In this document: piece by piece, positions 7,661-18,351 of the stretch
How the letters are laid out: each line of letters opens with the position of its first letter
Numbering within the stretch: position 1 is the stretch's first letter
Origin: Streptomyces fumigatiscleroticus
GTDB taxonomy: Bacteria; Actinomycetota; Actinomycetes; Streptomycetales; Streptomycetaceae
DNA: 64,000 nucleotides
Assembly: GCF_014647975.1 (NCBI RefSeq)
Contig: NZ_BMQF01000004.1
Location: 124,001 to 188,000, forward strand
Direction of reading: 5' to 3'
Program-made: the position numbers and the translations under genes
Notes under the pieces: model-generated
Told to the model about the DNA's origin: nothing
Seen by the model: only the letters and a program-made list of their open reading frames with translations
The model's database searches: none

Positions 7661-9418
7661 ATGACACACACCTCCCGGCGCGGCCTGCTGGCCGCCTTCG
7701 CCGCCTCCGCCGCTTCGATCCCGCTCAGTGGTGCCGTCGCCGCTCCGGCGCGCGCCGCCGACACGGCCGGTTCCGCGCAGGCCCTCGCGGCCTCGGCCGG
7801 TGCGGCCCCGTCCCTCTCCTCCGTGACCCTGTCCCCCCTGGACGCCTCCTGCTTCACCTCCGTGACGCTCGGCGCCTCGCTGACCGCGACCGTGCTGCCG
7901 GGTACCGTGCCACGGACCGAGGTCACCTCCGGCGGCAGACGCGTGGCGCTGCTGACACACGGCGCGCGGACCGTCGTGCTGCCGGGGCCGCGGCGGACGT
8001 TCACGGAGAACAAGCGGCCCTTCGTGGACGACTTCCGGCGCACCCTGCCTGATGTGTCGCTGCCGGTCGCGGACCGGACGTACTGGGGCACCTCGCCCGG
8101 CGGCGGCAGCTGGTCCACCCTCGGGCCCGTCGACACCGACTACTCGGTGGTGCCGGGGACGGGCCTCATCACCCTGACGACCGACTACGCCAGCCGCCAC
8201 GCCACCCTGCGGGACGATGCCATCGCGGATGTCGACGTGCGTTCCGTGGCCCGGTTCGACAAGGTGCCGACCGGCGACGCCTGCTCCTACGCGCTGTCCT
8301 TCGGTTATCAGGACACCCACAACAACTACCGGGCACGACTGTCGTTCACCACCGGCGGCGCGGTCCAGCTGCGCGTCGAGAAGGAGGTCGCCGACACCGT
8401 CACCCAGCTCGCCCCGGCGCTGACCCTCGACACGGACGTGCCCGCGGGCACCGACTGGACGATCCGGGTGCTCCGGGAGGGCTCCCGCATCCGGGCCAGG
8501 GCATGGCGCTCGGCGTCGGCGGAACCGTCCGCGTGGGCCGTCGACGTCGAGGACTCCACCTTCGGCCCGGGCCGGGTGGGCCTGCGCGCGCTGGCCAACG
8601 ACGGGTGCACCAACCTGCCCGTCACCCTCGCCGTCAGCCGCTTCCAGGTGGACGCCGGAAGCTGGGAGACGCCGCCGAGCGTCACCCACGGCGACTGGGT
8701 GCGGGTGCTGGAGAAGCCGTTCGACGGTACGTGGACGGAGGACATCGAGCGGACCATACGTGGCTGGGCCGGGTCCACCGCCCCGGACGTGCTCGCGTAC
8801 GCCGCGATGTTCCTCGGCGGCGCCCCGGCGGTCACGGCCGGGACGGGACCGGCGCAGGGCAGACAGGTACTGGGCGAGGCCGGTTACGGCTATCCGGATC
8901 CCCAGGGCCACCTGTACGAAGGCGCCGACTTCCACGAGTACATGGGCATCGGCTGGACCTTCGACGACGGCGGGTACACCGGGCCGTCCGGCAAGCAGGT
9001 CGGGAACCTGGACTGCTCGGGCTATACGCGCATGGTGTACGGCTATCACATGGGGGTGCCGATGGCGGCGGGCGCGGACACCTCCGGGCTGCGGATGCCC
9101 CGCGCGTCCCGGCACATGGCCGACCACGCGCCCGGTGTGCGCGTCGACCGGACCGACGGCACCAACCCTCCCGCCGCCGCACTGCTCCAGCCCGGCGACC
9201 TGGTGCTGTTCAACGCCGACTCCGGTGACGACACCACGGCGACGGCCACCGTCGACCATGTCGGCATCTACCTCGGCGAGGACGCCGCCGGGAAGCGCCG
9301 GTTCCTCTCCAGCCGCAAGACCGTGAACGGCCCCACCATGGCCGACCTCGGCGGGGCCTCCCTGCTGGACGGCACGGGCACCTACGCCAGGACCCTGCAC
9401 ACCGTGCACCGCGTCTGA
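7661..9418 (+). CDS. Secreted NlpC/P60-type cell-wall peptidase with beta-sandwich domain
   Basis: About 585 aa from ATG 7661 (an in-frame ATG at 7652 adds three residues). The N-terminus looks like a Tat signal: TSRRGLLAAFAAS, a hydrophobic run, then APARAAD. The middle (roughly residues 150-330) is a jelly-roll-like segment with YALSFGYQDTHNNYRARLSF, typical of secreted glycan-binding domains. The C-terminal part carries the cysteine peptidase core: NLDCSGYTRMVYGY (nucleophile Cys) and VDHVGIYLGE (His), after PGDLVLF. These enzymes cut peptidoglycan cross-bridges outside the cell. The order, large binding domain then peptidase, is less common than peptidase plus coiled coil. It ends at a strong terminator shared with the convergent GH16 gene. 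Confidence 0.8.
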   Translation: MTHTSRRGLLAAFAASAASIPLSGAVAAPARAADTAGSAQALAASAGAAPSLSSVTLSPLDASCFTSVTLGASLTATVLPGTVPRTEVTSGGRRVALLTHGARTVVLPGPRRTFTENKRPFVDDFRRTLPDVSLPVADRTYWGTSPGGGSWSTLGPVDTDYSVVPGTGLITLTTDYASRHATLRDDAIADVDVRSVARFDKVPTGDACSYALSFGYQDTHNNYRARLSFTTGGAVQLRVEKEVADTVTQLAPALTLDTDVPAGTDWTIRVLREGSRIRARAWRSASAEPSAWAVDVEDSTFGPGRVGLRALANDGCTNLPVTLAVSRFQVDAGSWETPPSVTHGDWVRVLEKPFDGTWTEDIERTIRGWAGSTAPDVLAYAAMFLGGAPAVTAGTGPAQGRQVLGEAGYGYPDPQGHLYEGADFHEYMGIGWTFDDGGYTGPSGKQVGNLDCSGYTRMVYGYHMGVPMAAGADTSGLRMPRASRHMADHAPGVRVDRTDGTNPPAAALLQPGDLVLFNADSGDDTTATATVDHVGIYLGEDAAGKRRFLSSRKTVNGPTMADLGGASLLDGTGTYARTLHTVHRV

Positions 9419-9429
9419 CGCTCACCCGT

Positions 9430-9472
9430 GGCCGCCCCTCGCCTCCCGCGTCGCGGAGGACGAGGGGCGGCC
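9430..9472. terminator. Bidirectional terminator between the NlpC/P60 and GH16 genes
   Basis: GGCCGCCCCTCG (9430-9441) pairs perfectly with CGAGGGGCGGCC (9461-9472) across a 19-base loop. It fills the gap between the two convergent stop codons and can serve both strands. Confidence 0.75.
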
Positions 9473-9477
9473 TGACG

Positions 9478-11367
9478 TCACCGCTTCTGCTCCACCCGCA
9501 CCCAGTCCACCTCCGCCCGCACTCCCCCGGCCGCGATCCGGTCCACGCTCGACTGCGGCAGCCCCCAGTAGGGGGTGGTGACCTGGTTCCAGCCGGCCGG
9601 GTACGCCCCGCCGAGCGCCAGGTTCAGGATCACGTACTGGTCGTGGTCGAAGACCCATGCCCCCCGCGTCGACTCCAGCTTGTTGCGGGTCGTCTCCTGG
9701 ACCAGGCGGTCGTCCACGAAGAAACGCATGGCGGTCGGGGTCCACTCCACCGCGTAGGTGTGCCACTGGTCGGCCCGGCCGCCGTTCGGGTAGGTCTGGC
9801 GGGCGCCGATGTTGCCGTCGGCGGAGTAGCCGGGGCCGTGCAGGGCGCTGCTGGTCCAGTCGGCGTAGCCGATGTTCTCCATGATGTCGGTCTCGCCGGA
9901 GGCGGGCCAGGAGACGGCAGGGTCGTCGACGTTGCTGCCCAGCAGCCAGAACGCCGGCCAGAAGCCGTCGCCGACCGGCAGTTTCATCCGGGCGCTGACC
10001 CGGCCGTAGGTGAAGTCGAACCTGGTGTTGGTGTCGATGCGGCCGGAGGTGATGTCGTAGGTGCCGCCGCCCGCATGTGTGCAGCCCTTGCAGTACTTCG
10101 CCCTCAGGACCAGGGAGCCGTTCTCCGTGCGGATGTTCTCGGGCGAGTCCACGTACGCCTGGGACTCGCCGTTGACCGGGCCCATCTCCGTGCCGGTGCG
10201 GACCACTCGCCACTTGCCCCGGTCCAGGCTCGTGCCCGTGAAGTCGTCGAAGAACGTGGTCTGGTACGTGCCCGGCTGCTCGCCCGGCAGGGCCGGGTAC
10301 GCGGCCGACGCGCTGCCTCCCGTGCCCCAGACCTGGAACTCGTAGAGGGAGTAGCCGAACTGGGCCGTGGCCGGAGCCGGGTTGTAGAAGGAGCGTCGCT
10401 CCTTGCCGAGCATGCGGACGTAGCGGCCGGTCACCGGGGACGGGAGCCTGACGGTGTCGTGCCGGCCCGTCGCCTCCGAGGGGGACTTGACGTCGGCGCG
10501 GCGGGCGGAGACCTCCGCGGCCGTCGGGCGGTACACCGTGCGCCAGGTGCGGTTGTCGTCGGAGACCTGGAGTTCGTAGTCGACGGCGTACGCGGCCTCC
10601 CAGTACAGGTCCACCGTGTCGATCGCCGAGGTCGCGCCCAGGTCGACGGAGACCCAGCGGTCGGCGTTCCAGTCGCTGGACCAGCGAGTGGCGTCCGCCT
10701 TCAGGTCGGCCGGCCAGCCGCCGTCCGTCACGAACGCCGGGGAGTTGCCCGCGTGCTGGTAGTAGTCGGAGTAGGCGGGGTGGTTGAGGGCCAGGTTGGT
10801 GCGGGTCGTGGACGCGGGGGCCGGTTCGCCGCCGTAGACCCTGAAGGACCAGAGGGAGTAGCCGTAGGGTGTGGCGCGTTCGACGCCGCGCAGACGGACG
10901 TAGCGGCCCGTGACCTCCTGCGGATACGTGTGAGCGGTGACCGAGCCGCCCGTGCCCGCCGTCTCCGTGTAGAAGGGGGTCCAGTCGGTGCCGTTCTTCG
11001 AGACCTCCAGTACGTATCTCCTGCCGTAGGCCGCCTCCCAGTCCAGGACCACCCTGTCGATACGGATCGTCGCGCCCAGGTCGAGGCGGATCCACGCGTC
11101 GTCGGCGAAGTCGCTGGACCAGCGGGTGCCGCCGTTGCCGTCGAAGGCCAGGCCGGGGGCCGTGCCGGCGTTCTCGCTGCCGGAGGCGGTGACGGACGAC
11201 GGGTTCGCGGCGTAGGCGGTGGCCGCTCGGTCGGTGTCCCAGGCGGCGGCCTCGGCGGCCGGCTGTGCCGCCGCGGGGGTGGGGGTGAGGGCCGGGCCCG
11301 CGGAGAGCAGGGCCAGCGCGGCGAGGGCGGTCAGGAGGGTGCGCGGCGTACGGGACGGAGATGGCAT
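9478..11367 (-). CDS. Secreted GH16 endo-beta-1,3-glucanase (laminarinase-like) with two discoidin-type carbohydrate-binding domains
   Basis: About 629 aa from ATG 11367, preceded by GAGGAG. A Sec signal peptide (TPRTLLTALAALALLSAG, ending AAAQPA) is followed by two F5/8-type C (CBM32-like) repeats, roughly residues 40-190 and 195-360; each has a W-S-S-D/A-D-D/N-W pattern and a YVRLRG or YVRMLG strand. The C-terminal GH16 domain has the catalytic motif GETDIMENIGY (E-x-D-x-x-E) plus WHTYAVEWTP and VDDRLVQ. It should cut laminarin or curdlan-like beta-1,3-glucan outside the cell, feeding the import and GH1 genes upstream on the same strand. It lies 118 bases behind the GH1 gene and may have its own promoter. 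Confidence 0.9.
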   Translation of the reverse strand: MPSPSRTPRTLLTALAALALLSAGPALTPTPAAAQPAAEAAAWDTDRAATAYAANPSSVTASGSENAGTAPGLAFDGNGGTRWSSDFADDAWIRLDLGATIRIDRVVLDWEAAYGRRYVLEVSKNGTDWTPFYTETAGTGGSVTAHTYPQEVTGRYVRLRGVERATPYGYSLWSFRVYGGEPAPASTTRTNLALNHPAYSDYYQHAGNSPAFVTDGGWPADLKADATRWSSDWNADRWVSVDLGATSAIDTVDLYWEAAYAVDYELQVSDDNRTWRTVYRPTAAEVSARRADVKSPSEATGRHDTVRLPSPVTGRYVRMLGKERRSFYNPAPATAQFGYSLYEFQVWGTGGSASAAYPALPGEQPGTYQTTFFDDFTGTSLDRGKWRVVRTGTEMGPVNGESQAYVDSPENIRTENGSLVLRAKYCKGCTHAGGGTYDITSGRIDTNTRFDFTYGRVSARMKLPVGDGFWPAFWLLGSNVDDPAVSWPASGETDIMENIGYADWTSSALHGPGYSADGNIGARQTYPNGGRADQWHTYAVEWTPTAMRFFVDDRLVQETTRNKLESTRGAWVFDHDQYVILNLALGGAYPAGWNQVTTPYWGLPQSSVDRIAAGGVRAEVDWVRVEQKR

Positions 11368-11485
11368 GCGGCTCTCCTCGGGGTTGTTTATTGTCGTGTA
11401 CCTGACATGCATGAGAGAGGGTCGGCCGGGGTGGGCGCGGACTCCCGCGACCGCGCCCGCCCCGGGTCACCAGGGGCTCCGTGCC

Positions 11486-12844
<1,359 letters not shown>

Positions 12845-12873
12845 GGAAGTCCCTTCGGGAGAGCGGGGGCCGG

Positions 12874-13740
12874 TCACTTGACGGCTCCGGCCGTCAGCCC
12901 GGCGACGAGATAGCGCTGGAGCAGCAGGAAACCGGCGACCACGGGGACGCTGACGACCAGCGAGGCGGCCATGATCTGGTTCCAGTACACGTCGTTGAGC
13001 GTGGAGTAGCCCTGGAGTCCGACGGCGAGCGTGCGGGTGGTGTCGTTGGTCATCACCGAGGCGAAGAGCACCTCTCCCCAGGCGGTCATGAAGGCGTAGA
13101 CGGCGACCGCGACGATGCCGGGGATCGCTGCCGGTACGACGACCCGGAACAGGGCGCGCAGCGGGCCGCAGCCGTCCACCAGTGCCGCCTCGTCCAGGTC
13201 GCGCGGCACCGAGTCGAAGTAGCCGATCAGCATCCAGATGGAGAAGGGGAGGGAGAAGGTGAGATAGGTGAGGATCAGGCCGCCGCGGGAGCCGAACAGG
13301 GCGATGCCGGTGGCGTTGCCGATGTTGACGTAGATCAGGAAGAGGGGGAGGAGGAAGAGGATGCCCGGGAACATCTGGGTCGACAGGACCGTGACCGTGA
13401 AGACACGTTTGCCGCGGAAGTCGTAGCGGCTGACGGCGTAGGCGGAGAAGACCGCGATCACCACCGAGCAGACGGTCGCGGCGCCCGCCACGATCAGGGA
13501 GTTCACGAAGTACTTCGCGAGCGGGACGGTGGACCAGATGTCGATGTACGGGCGGACGGTCAGCTCGCTGGGCAGCCAGCGGAACCTGCCGGTGACGTCG
13601 GCCAGCGGCTTCAGCGAGCTGGAGACCATCACGTACACCGGCAGCAGCACGAAGCCGGTGAGCAGGGTGAGGAAGATGCGCCGGGACCAGAGGAAGGCCC
13701 GGGGCGGGGCCATCGGGGAACGGGGCGTCGGCGTGGTCAT
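12874..13740 (-). CDS. Sugar ABC transporter permease (MalG/CebG type)
   Basis: About 288 aa with six predicted membrane helices, beginning [10 protein letters not shown]. The cytoplasmic EAA loop ([21 protein letters not shown]) that docks the ATPase is clear. It overlaps the upstream permease gene by ATGA (13737-13740), so the two are translationally coupled. As in other Streptomyces CUT1 systems no ATPase gene is present; a shared MsiK-type ATPase encoded elsewhere would energise it. Confidence 0.93.
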   Translation of the reverse strand: MTTPTPRSPMAPPRAFLWSRRIFLTLLTGFVLLPVYVMVSSSLKPLADVTGRFRWLPSELTVRPYIDIWSTVPLAKYFVNSLIVAGAATVCSVVIAVFSAYAVSRYDFRGKRVFTVTVLSTQMFPGILFLLPLFLIYVNIGNATGIALFGSRGGLILTYLTFSLPFSIWMLIGYFDSVPRDLDEAALVDGCGPLRALFRVVVPAAIPGIVAVAVYAFMTAWGEVLFASVMTNDTTRTLAVGLQGYSTLNDVYWNQIMAASLVVSVPVVAGFLLLQRYLVAGLTAGAVK

Positions 13741-14732
13741 GCGGCGGTCCTCCGTCCGCGCGAGGTGAGGGCCAGATATCCGCCCGTCACCAGCAGCAGG
13801 AAGAGCAGCAGCAGGACGGACATCGCCGAGCCGGTGCCGAAGTTCCAGGTGACGAAGGACGCCTGGTAGATGTGGACCGAGATCAGGTCGGCGGCTGCCG
13901 GGGCGGACTTGCCGAACAGGACGTACGGCGTGTTGAAGTCGTTGAACGTCCAGAGGAAGAGGACGAGGACCAGGACCTGGTTGACGGGGCGGAGCGAGGG
14001 CAGGGTGATGCGGCGGATCTGCTGCCACATCCCGGCGCCGTCGAGCGCGGCGGCCTCGTACAGCTCCTTCGGGATGTTCTGGAGGCCGGCCATCACGATG
14101 AGGAACGCGAACGGCCAGCCCTTCCACACCGACACCGTCAGCAGGGCGAGGAAGCTGTTGTCGCCGATCAGCCAGAAGGACGGCTTGTCGGTGAGGCCGA
14201 GCTGGTCGTGCAGGACATGGTTCACCAGGCCGTTGTCGTGCTGGAACATGAACACCCAGGTGATCACGGCCGCGTAGACCGGCAGGGCGTACGGCACCAG
14301 GAACAGGGCGCGCAGCAGACCCCGGCCGCGGAAGGTGTCCTGCATGAAGACGGCCGCCGCCGTGCCGATCAGCCAGCACAGACCGACCGAGAGCAGGGTG
14401 AAGCCGACGGTGACGAGGAAGGAGTGGAGCAGGGCCTCGCCGACCGGGGCGTCGAAGTCGACCGACACCTTGTAGTTGTCCAGGCCGGACCACGGGGCGG
14501 TGCCCCAGTCACGGATGTAGAACTGGGTCAGTTCCTTGAAGCTCATCACGATGCCGATCACCATCGGCACCAGGTGGACCAGGAGTTCGAGGACCAGGGC
14601 GGGCAGCAGGAGCAGATAGGGCAGGCCGATACGGCGGAGCCGTCCGGTGCGGCGGCGGGGTCCGCCCGCCGCCGCACCGGACGGGGACGTGTCTACCGCC
14701 GGGCCGCCGGCCGGGGCGGTGGTGGTGGTCAT
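13737..14732 (-). CDS. Sugar ABC transporter permease (MalF/CebF type)
   Basis: About 331 aa from ATG 14732. A low-complexity Thr/Ala/Gly-rich N-terminal tail precedes six membrane segments. The EAA loop reads [21 protein letters not shown]. It starts 5 bases after the stop of the binding protein and overlaps the next permease, making a tight three-gene transporter unit. Partner of the permease at 12874-13740. Confidence 0.93.
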   Translation of the reverse strand: MTTTTAPAGGPAVDTSPSGAAAGGPRRRTGRLRRIGLPYLLLLPALVLELLVHLVPMVIGIVMSFKELTQFYIRDWGTAPWSGLDNYKVSVDFDAPVGEALLHSFLVTVGFTLLSVGLCWLIGTAAAVFMQDTFRGRGLLRALFLVPYALPVYAAVITWVFMFQHDNGLVNHVLHDQLGLTDKPSFWLIGDNSFLALLTVSVWKGWPFAFLIVMAGLQNIPKELYEAAALDGAGMWQQIRRITLPSLRPVNQVLVLVLFLWTFNDFNTPYVLFGKSAPAAADLISVHIYQASFVTWNFGTGSAMSVLLLLFLLLVTGGYLALTSRGRRTAA

Positions 14733-14737
14733 GGTGC

Positions 14738-16054
14738 TCACTTCTTCGGCATCTGCTGCTGGGCCTTCGCGAGCTTGGCCTTCACCGACTCCGCGGTGAC
14801 CGGGCGTCCGGCGGCGGCGTCGGCGAACAGCTCCTTGACCGCCGTCCCCACGGCCGTCTCGAACTGGGACTCGTCGGTGACCTGGGGCAGGGCGGCGGCG
14901 CTCTTGGCGAGGGTGTCCTTCAGCACGGAGGTGTCCGGGGCGCTGAAGGCGGCGTCGCTCTGGGCGGTCCTCACCGGCGGGACCGTGCTGTACGCGGTGT
15001 TGAGGACCTTCTGCTCGGCGTCGCTGGTCATGAACTTCACGAACTCGGTCGCACCGTCGAGGTTGTCGGTGTTCTTGAAGACGGCCAGGTTGATGCCGGC
15101 GACCATGGAGTTGACGTTCCGGCCGGCGCCGGGGGTGCCGGACTGGACGGGCACCGGGGCGATGCCGTAGTCGTCCTCGCTCATGCCCTGGGACTTGAGG
15201 TTGGCGGACGCGGACTGCCACAGCAGCATCGCGTTCTTGCCCTTGGCGAAGTCGCTCACGGACTGGTTCTGCGCGTACTCGGCGTTGCCGGGCGCGATGA
15301 TCTTGTCCTTGGCCATCAGGCCGACGTACTGCTGGACGGCGGCGACGACGCCCGGGGCGGTGAAGTCGGGCTTGCCGTCGGCGGTGAAGAAGTCGGCGCC
15401 GTGCTGCTTGGCGAAGACGAAGACGTGGTGGATGTTCTCCGAGACGTTGGAGCCCTCGGCGCCCAGGCCCCACTTGCCGTCCTTGGAGAGCTTCTTGCCG
15501 TCGGCGACCAGCTCGTCCCAGGTGGCCGGCGGCCGGGTGATACCCGCGTCGGCGAACATCTTCTTGTTGTAGTAGAGCGCGTACGCCATCGAGTACAGCG
15601 GTACGGCGGCCGGGTCCTGGCCCGCGACGCCGGTGGAGGCCAGCGCGGAGTCGACGAAGCGGTCCCTGCCCCCGATCCTGTCGAAGTTCTTCGCGTCCCA
15701 CGGCAGCAGCGCACCGGTGGCCTGGAGCGAGGCGCTCCAGGTGTTGCCGATGTTGAGGACGTCGGGGCCCTGTCCGGAGGTGGTGGCGGTCAGGATCCGG
15801 TTCAGCAGGTCGGACCAGGGCACGACCTCCAGCTTCACCTTGATCCCGGTCTGCTTCTCGAACTTGTCGAGCTCGGGCTTCAGGACCTTTTTGTCGACCT
15901 CGATGCTGGCGCCCTGGTTGGAGGCCCAGTAGGTCAGGGTCTTCGGCGAGTCGTTGGACCCGCCGCCCGTCGACGAACCGCCGCCGCAGGCCGAGGCGGC
16001 AAGGGCGAGAGACAGGATGACGGCGCCTGTGGCCGCGGCTCGGATGCTGCGCAT
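14738..16054 (-). CDS. Sugar-binding lipoprotein (extracellular solute-binding family 1)
   Basis: A 438-aa protein with a lipoprotein signal ending LALAASAC (Cys23), then a Gly/Ser linker. Family-1 features include LTYWASN, the GxGPDVLNIGNTW segment, GALLPWD, YSMAYALYYNK and a Trp-rich ligand region (MLLWQSASAN). It captures the sugar for the two permeases immediately downstream. The genomic setting with GH16, GH55 and GH1 enzymes suggests beta-1,3-linked gluco-oligosaccharides. Two palindromes lie in its promoter region. Confidence 0.93.
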   Translation of the reverse strand: MRSIRAAATGAVILSLALAASACGGGSSTGGGSNDSPKTLTYWASNQGASIEVDKKVLKPELDKFEKQTGIKVKLEVVPWSDLLNRILTATTSGQGPDVLNIGNTWSASLQATGALLPWDAKNFDRIGGRDRFVDSALASTGVAGQDPAAVPLYSMAYALYYNKKMFADAGITRPPATWDELVADGKKLSKDGKWGLGAEGSNVSENIHHVFVFAKQHGADFFTADGKPDFTAPGVVAAVQQYVGLMAKDKIIAPGNAEYAQNQSVSDFAKGKNAMLLWQSASANLKSQGMSEDDYGIAPVPVQSGTPGAGRNVNSMVAGINLAVFKNTDNLDGATEFVKFMTSDAEQKVLNTAYSTVPPVRTAQSDAAFSAPDTSVLKDTLAKSAAALPQVTDESQFETAVGTAVKELFADAAAGRPVTAESVKAKLAKAQQQMPKK

Positions 16055-16075
16055 GGCTCCTGGTGTCCCTTCGAG

Positions 16076-16096
16076 GAGTGCACGCGCGGTGCACTC
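16076..16096. promoter_or_regulatory. Perfect palindrome at the glucan-uptake operon start
   Basis: GAGTGCAC (16076-16083), GCGCG, then GTGCACTC (16089-16096). On the minus strand it sits 22 bases before the binding-protein start and right after an AT-rich stretch (16103-16117) that could hold the -10 element, so it would cover the transcription start. This is a usual place for a LacI-family operator; a 5'-leader hairpin is the alternative. Confidence 0.5.
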
Positions 16097-16222
16097 ACGG
16101 CTTAATTTAGGACGTGAGTTAATCCCTGGAAAAGGCGCCCGTCAAGACTTCCGACGCCAACCGTCGAACTCCGCCGCACCTCTTGACGCACGCGTTCAAG
16201 AGCCTGAAGCATTCCCCGGCGA

Positions 16223-16234
16223 GAGAGCGCTCTC
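16223..16234. promoter_or_regulatory. CebR-like palindrome upstream of GH55
   Basis: GAGAGCGCTCTC is a perfect 12-base palindrome 55 bases before the GH55 start. It shares the GAGCGCTC centre of the CebR operator (TGGGAGCGCTCCCA) that controls cello-oligosaccharide genes in Streptomyces. It may be bound by CebR or a related LacI-type regulator; no such regulator gene is in this window. Confidence 0.5.
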
Positions 16235-16288
16235 AGATCCCCCACCCCGTTCACTTCCTGAAGCAACCTGAAGCAGGAGAGCCGCGCC

Positions 16289-18091
16289 ATGTCCCCCAAC
16301 TCCCCGGATTCGCCGTCCCGTTCGGCGGCCGGTCTCGGCCGCCGAACGCTGCTCGGCGCCGCTGCCGCCGCCCCCGCCCTCGCGGGCCTCGCCTCCGCCG
16401 CACCCGCGTCGGCCGCCGCCCCGGTCCGCAGACGTCCGCGCGCCCTGCCCGGCGGCGGCGACCTCGGCCCGAACGTCCTCGTCTTCGACCCGTCCACACC
16501 CGGCATCCAGGCCACCCTGGACGAGGTGTTCGCGCGCCAGGAGTCGGCGCAGTTCGGCACCGGCCGCTACGCGCTGCTGTTCAAGCCCGGCACCTACCAC
16601 GGCCTCGACGCGCGGATCGGCTTCTACACCTCCATCGCGGGGCTGGGCCTGTCCCCCGACGACACCACCATCAACGGGGACGTGACGGTCGACGCCGGGT
16701 GGTTCGGCGGCAACGCCACACAGAACTTCTGGCGTTCGGCGGAGAACCTGGCCCTGGTCCCGGCGAGCGGCACCAACCGCTGGGCGGTCGCCCAGGCGGC
16801 GCCCTTCCGCCGGATGCACGTACGCGGCGGCCTCGACCTCGCCCCCAGCGGCTACGGCTGGGCCAGCGGCGGCTACATCGCCGACAGCCGCATCGACGGG
16901 CAGGTCGGCCCGTACTCGCAGCAGCAGTGGTACACCCGGGACAGTGTCGTCGGCGGCTGGCTCAACGGCGTCTGGAACATGGTGTTCTCCGGCGTCCAGG
17001 GCGCGCCCGCGCAGAGCTTCCCCGACCCGCCGTACACCACGCTCGACACCACCCCGGTCTCCCGCGAGAAACCCTTCCTGTACGTCGACGGCAGCGGGTT
17101 CCGCGTCTTCCTGCCGGAGAAGCGGACCAACGCCCGCGGCGTCACCTGGGGCAACGGCACGCCGAGAGGGACCTCCCTTCCGCTGTCCCGGTTCTACGTG
17201 GCCAAGCCGGGTGTCTCGGCGGCCACCCTCAACCAGGCGCTCGCACAGGGCCTGAACCTGCTGCTGACCCCGGGCATCTACCACCTGGACCGGCCGATCC
17301 AGGTGGACCGGGCGAGGACGGTGGTGCTGGGCCTGGGGTACGCCACGCTCATCCCCGACAACGGCGTCACCGCCCTGAAGGTCGCCGACGTCGACGGCGT
17401 CCGGCTGGCCGGGTTCCTCATCGACGCCGGGCCGGTCAACTCCGCCACCCTGCTGGAGGTCGGCCCGAAGGGCGCCTGGCGGGACCACTCCGCCGACCCG
17501 ACCACCGTGCAGGACGTGTTCGTCCGGATCGGCGGGGCGGGCCCCGGCAAGGCCACCACCAGCATGGTGATCAACAGCCGGCACACCATCGTCGACCACA
17601 CCTGGGTGTGGCGGGCCGACCACGGCGACGGCGTCGGCTGGGAGACCAACCGCGCCGACTACGGCATCGTCGTCAACGGCGACGACGTGCTGGCCACCGG
17701 CCTGTTCGTGGAACACTTCAACAAGTACGACGTGCAGTGGAACGGCGAGCGGGGCCGCACCGTCTTCTTCCAGAACGAGAAGGCCTACGACGCCCCGGAC
17801 CAGGCCGCGATCCAGAACGGGGCCGTCAAGGGCTACGCCGCCTACAAGGTCGGCGACCACGTGACCCGGCACGAGGGCTGGGGCCTGGGCAGCTACTGCT
17901 ACTACAACGTCGACCCCACGATCGTGCAGCACCACGGCTTCGCCGCACCGGACCGGCCCGGGGTGCGCTTCCACGGCCTGCTGGTGGTGTCGCTGGGCGG
18001 CAACGGGCAGTACGAGCACGTCATCAACGACACGGGTGCACCGACGTCGGGGACGTCTACCGTGCCGTCGACGGTGGTGTCGTATCCCTGA
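16289..18091 (+). CDS. Secreted GH55 exo-beta-1,3-glucanase
   Basis: A 600-aa protein from ATG 16289 (GCAGGAGAG before it). A Tat signal is visible (GLGRRTLLGAAAAAPALAG, then ASAAPASAA). The body matches the two-beta-helix GH55 family: FKPGTYHGLDARIGFYTSIAGLGLSPDDT, YIADSRIDGQVG, QQQWYTRDS, and the late EGWGLGSYCYYN region. GH55 enzymes release glucose from beta-1,3-glucan ends. It is divergent from the uptake operon and shares its control region, completing an extracellular-to-intracellular glucan pathway with GH16 and GH1. A perfect terminator follows the stop. Confidence 0.92.
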   Translation: MSPNSPDSPSRSAAGLGRRTLLGAAAAAPALAGLASAAPASAAAPVRRRPRALPGGGDLGPNVLVFDPSTPGIQATLDEVFARQESAQFGTGRYALLFKPGTYHGLDARIGFYTSIAGLGLSPDDTTINGDVTVDAGWFGGNATQNFWRSAENLALVPASGTNRWAVAQAAPFRRMHVRGGLDLAPSGYGWASGGYIADSRIDGQVGPYSQQQWYTRDSVVGGWLNGVWNMVFSGVQGAPAQSFPDPPYTTLDTTPVSREKPFLYVDGSGFRVFLPEKRTNARGVTWGNGTPRGTSLPLSRFYVAKPGVSAATLNQALAQGLNLLLTPGIYHLDRPIQVDRARTVVLGLGYATLIPDNGVTALKVADVDGVRLAGFLIDAGPVNSATLLEVGPKGAWRDHSADPTTVQDVFVRIGGAGPGKATTSMVINSRHTIVDHTWVWRADHGDGVGWETNRADYGIVVNGDDVLATGLFVEHFNKYDVQWNGERGRTVFFQNEKAYDAPDQAAIQNGAVKGYAAYKVGDHVTRHEGWGLGSYCYYNVDPTIVQHHGFAAPDRPGVRFHGLLVVSLGGNGQYEHVINDTGAPTSGTSTVPSTVVSYP

Positions 18092-18105
18092 CGGCGATCG
18101 GGCCG

Positions 18106-18135
18106 GGTGGCCCTCCCGGATCCGGGAGGGCCACC
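18106..18135 (+). terminator. Perfect 30-base palindromic terminator after GH55
   Basis: GGTGGCCCTCCCGGA is followed immediately by its exact reverse complement, centred on a GGATCC, 15 bases past the GH55 stop. A related GGTGGCCC/GGGCCACC hairpin also occurs inside the first 151-bp repeat copy downstream (about 18460-18487), on the EF-G side. Confidence 0.8.
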
Positions 18136-18138
18136 TTC

Positions 18139-18349
18139 GCACGGGCGGGGCACCCTCGCACGGCGGGGCACCCCCGCACGGCGGGGCACCCCCGCACGGC
18201 GGGGCACCCCCGCACGGCGGGGCACCCCCGCACAGCGGGGCACCCCCGCACGGCGGGGCACCCCCGCACAGCGGGGCACCCCCGCACGGCGGGGCACCCC
18301 CGCACAGCGGGGCACCCCCGCACGGCGGGGCACCCCCGCACGGCGGGAG
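18139..18349. repeat. 18-bp tandem repeat, about 11.7 copies
   Basis: The unit GCACGGCGGGGCACCCCC is repeated head to tail: one degenerate 19-base copy at 18139-18157, ten full copies from 18158 to 18337, then a partial copy. Copies differ only by GCACGG versus GCACAG in alternating positions from 18230. Because 18 is divisible by 3 all six frames stay open, giving false ORFs of Pro/His/Gly/Ala/Arg hexapeptides. The same CACCCCCGCACGGC core occurs once in each 151-bp unit to the right, so the array probably arose by local expansion of that piece. Confidence 0.93.
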
Positions 18350-18351
18350 GT

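Noticed and set aside
18139..18349. CRISPR-like array
   Set aside because: The 18-base units are contiguous without spacers, so it is a simple tandem repeat.
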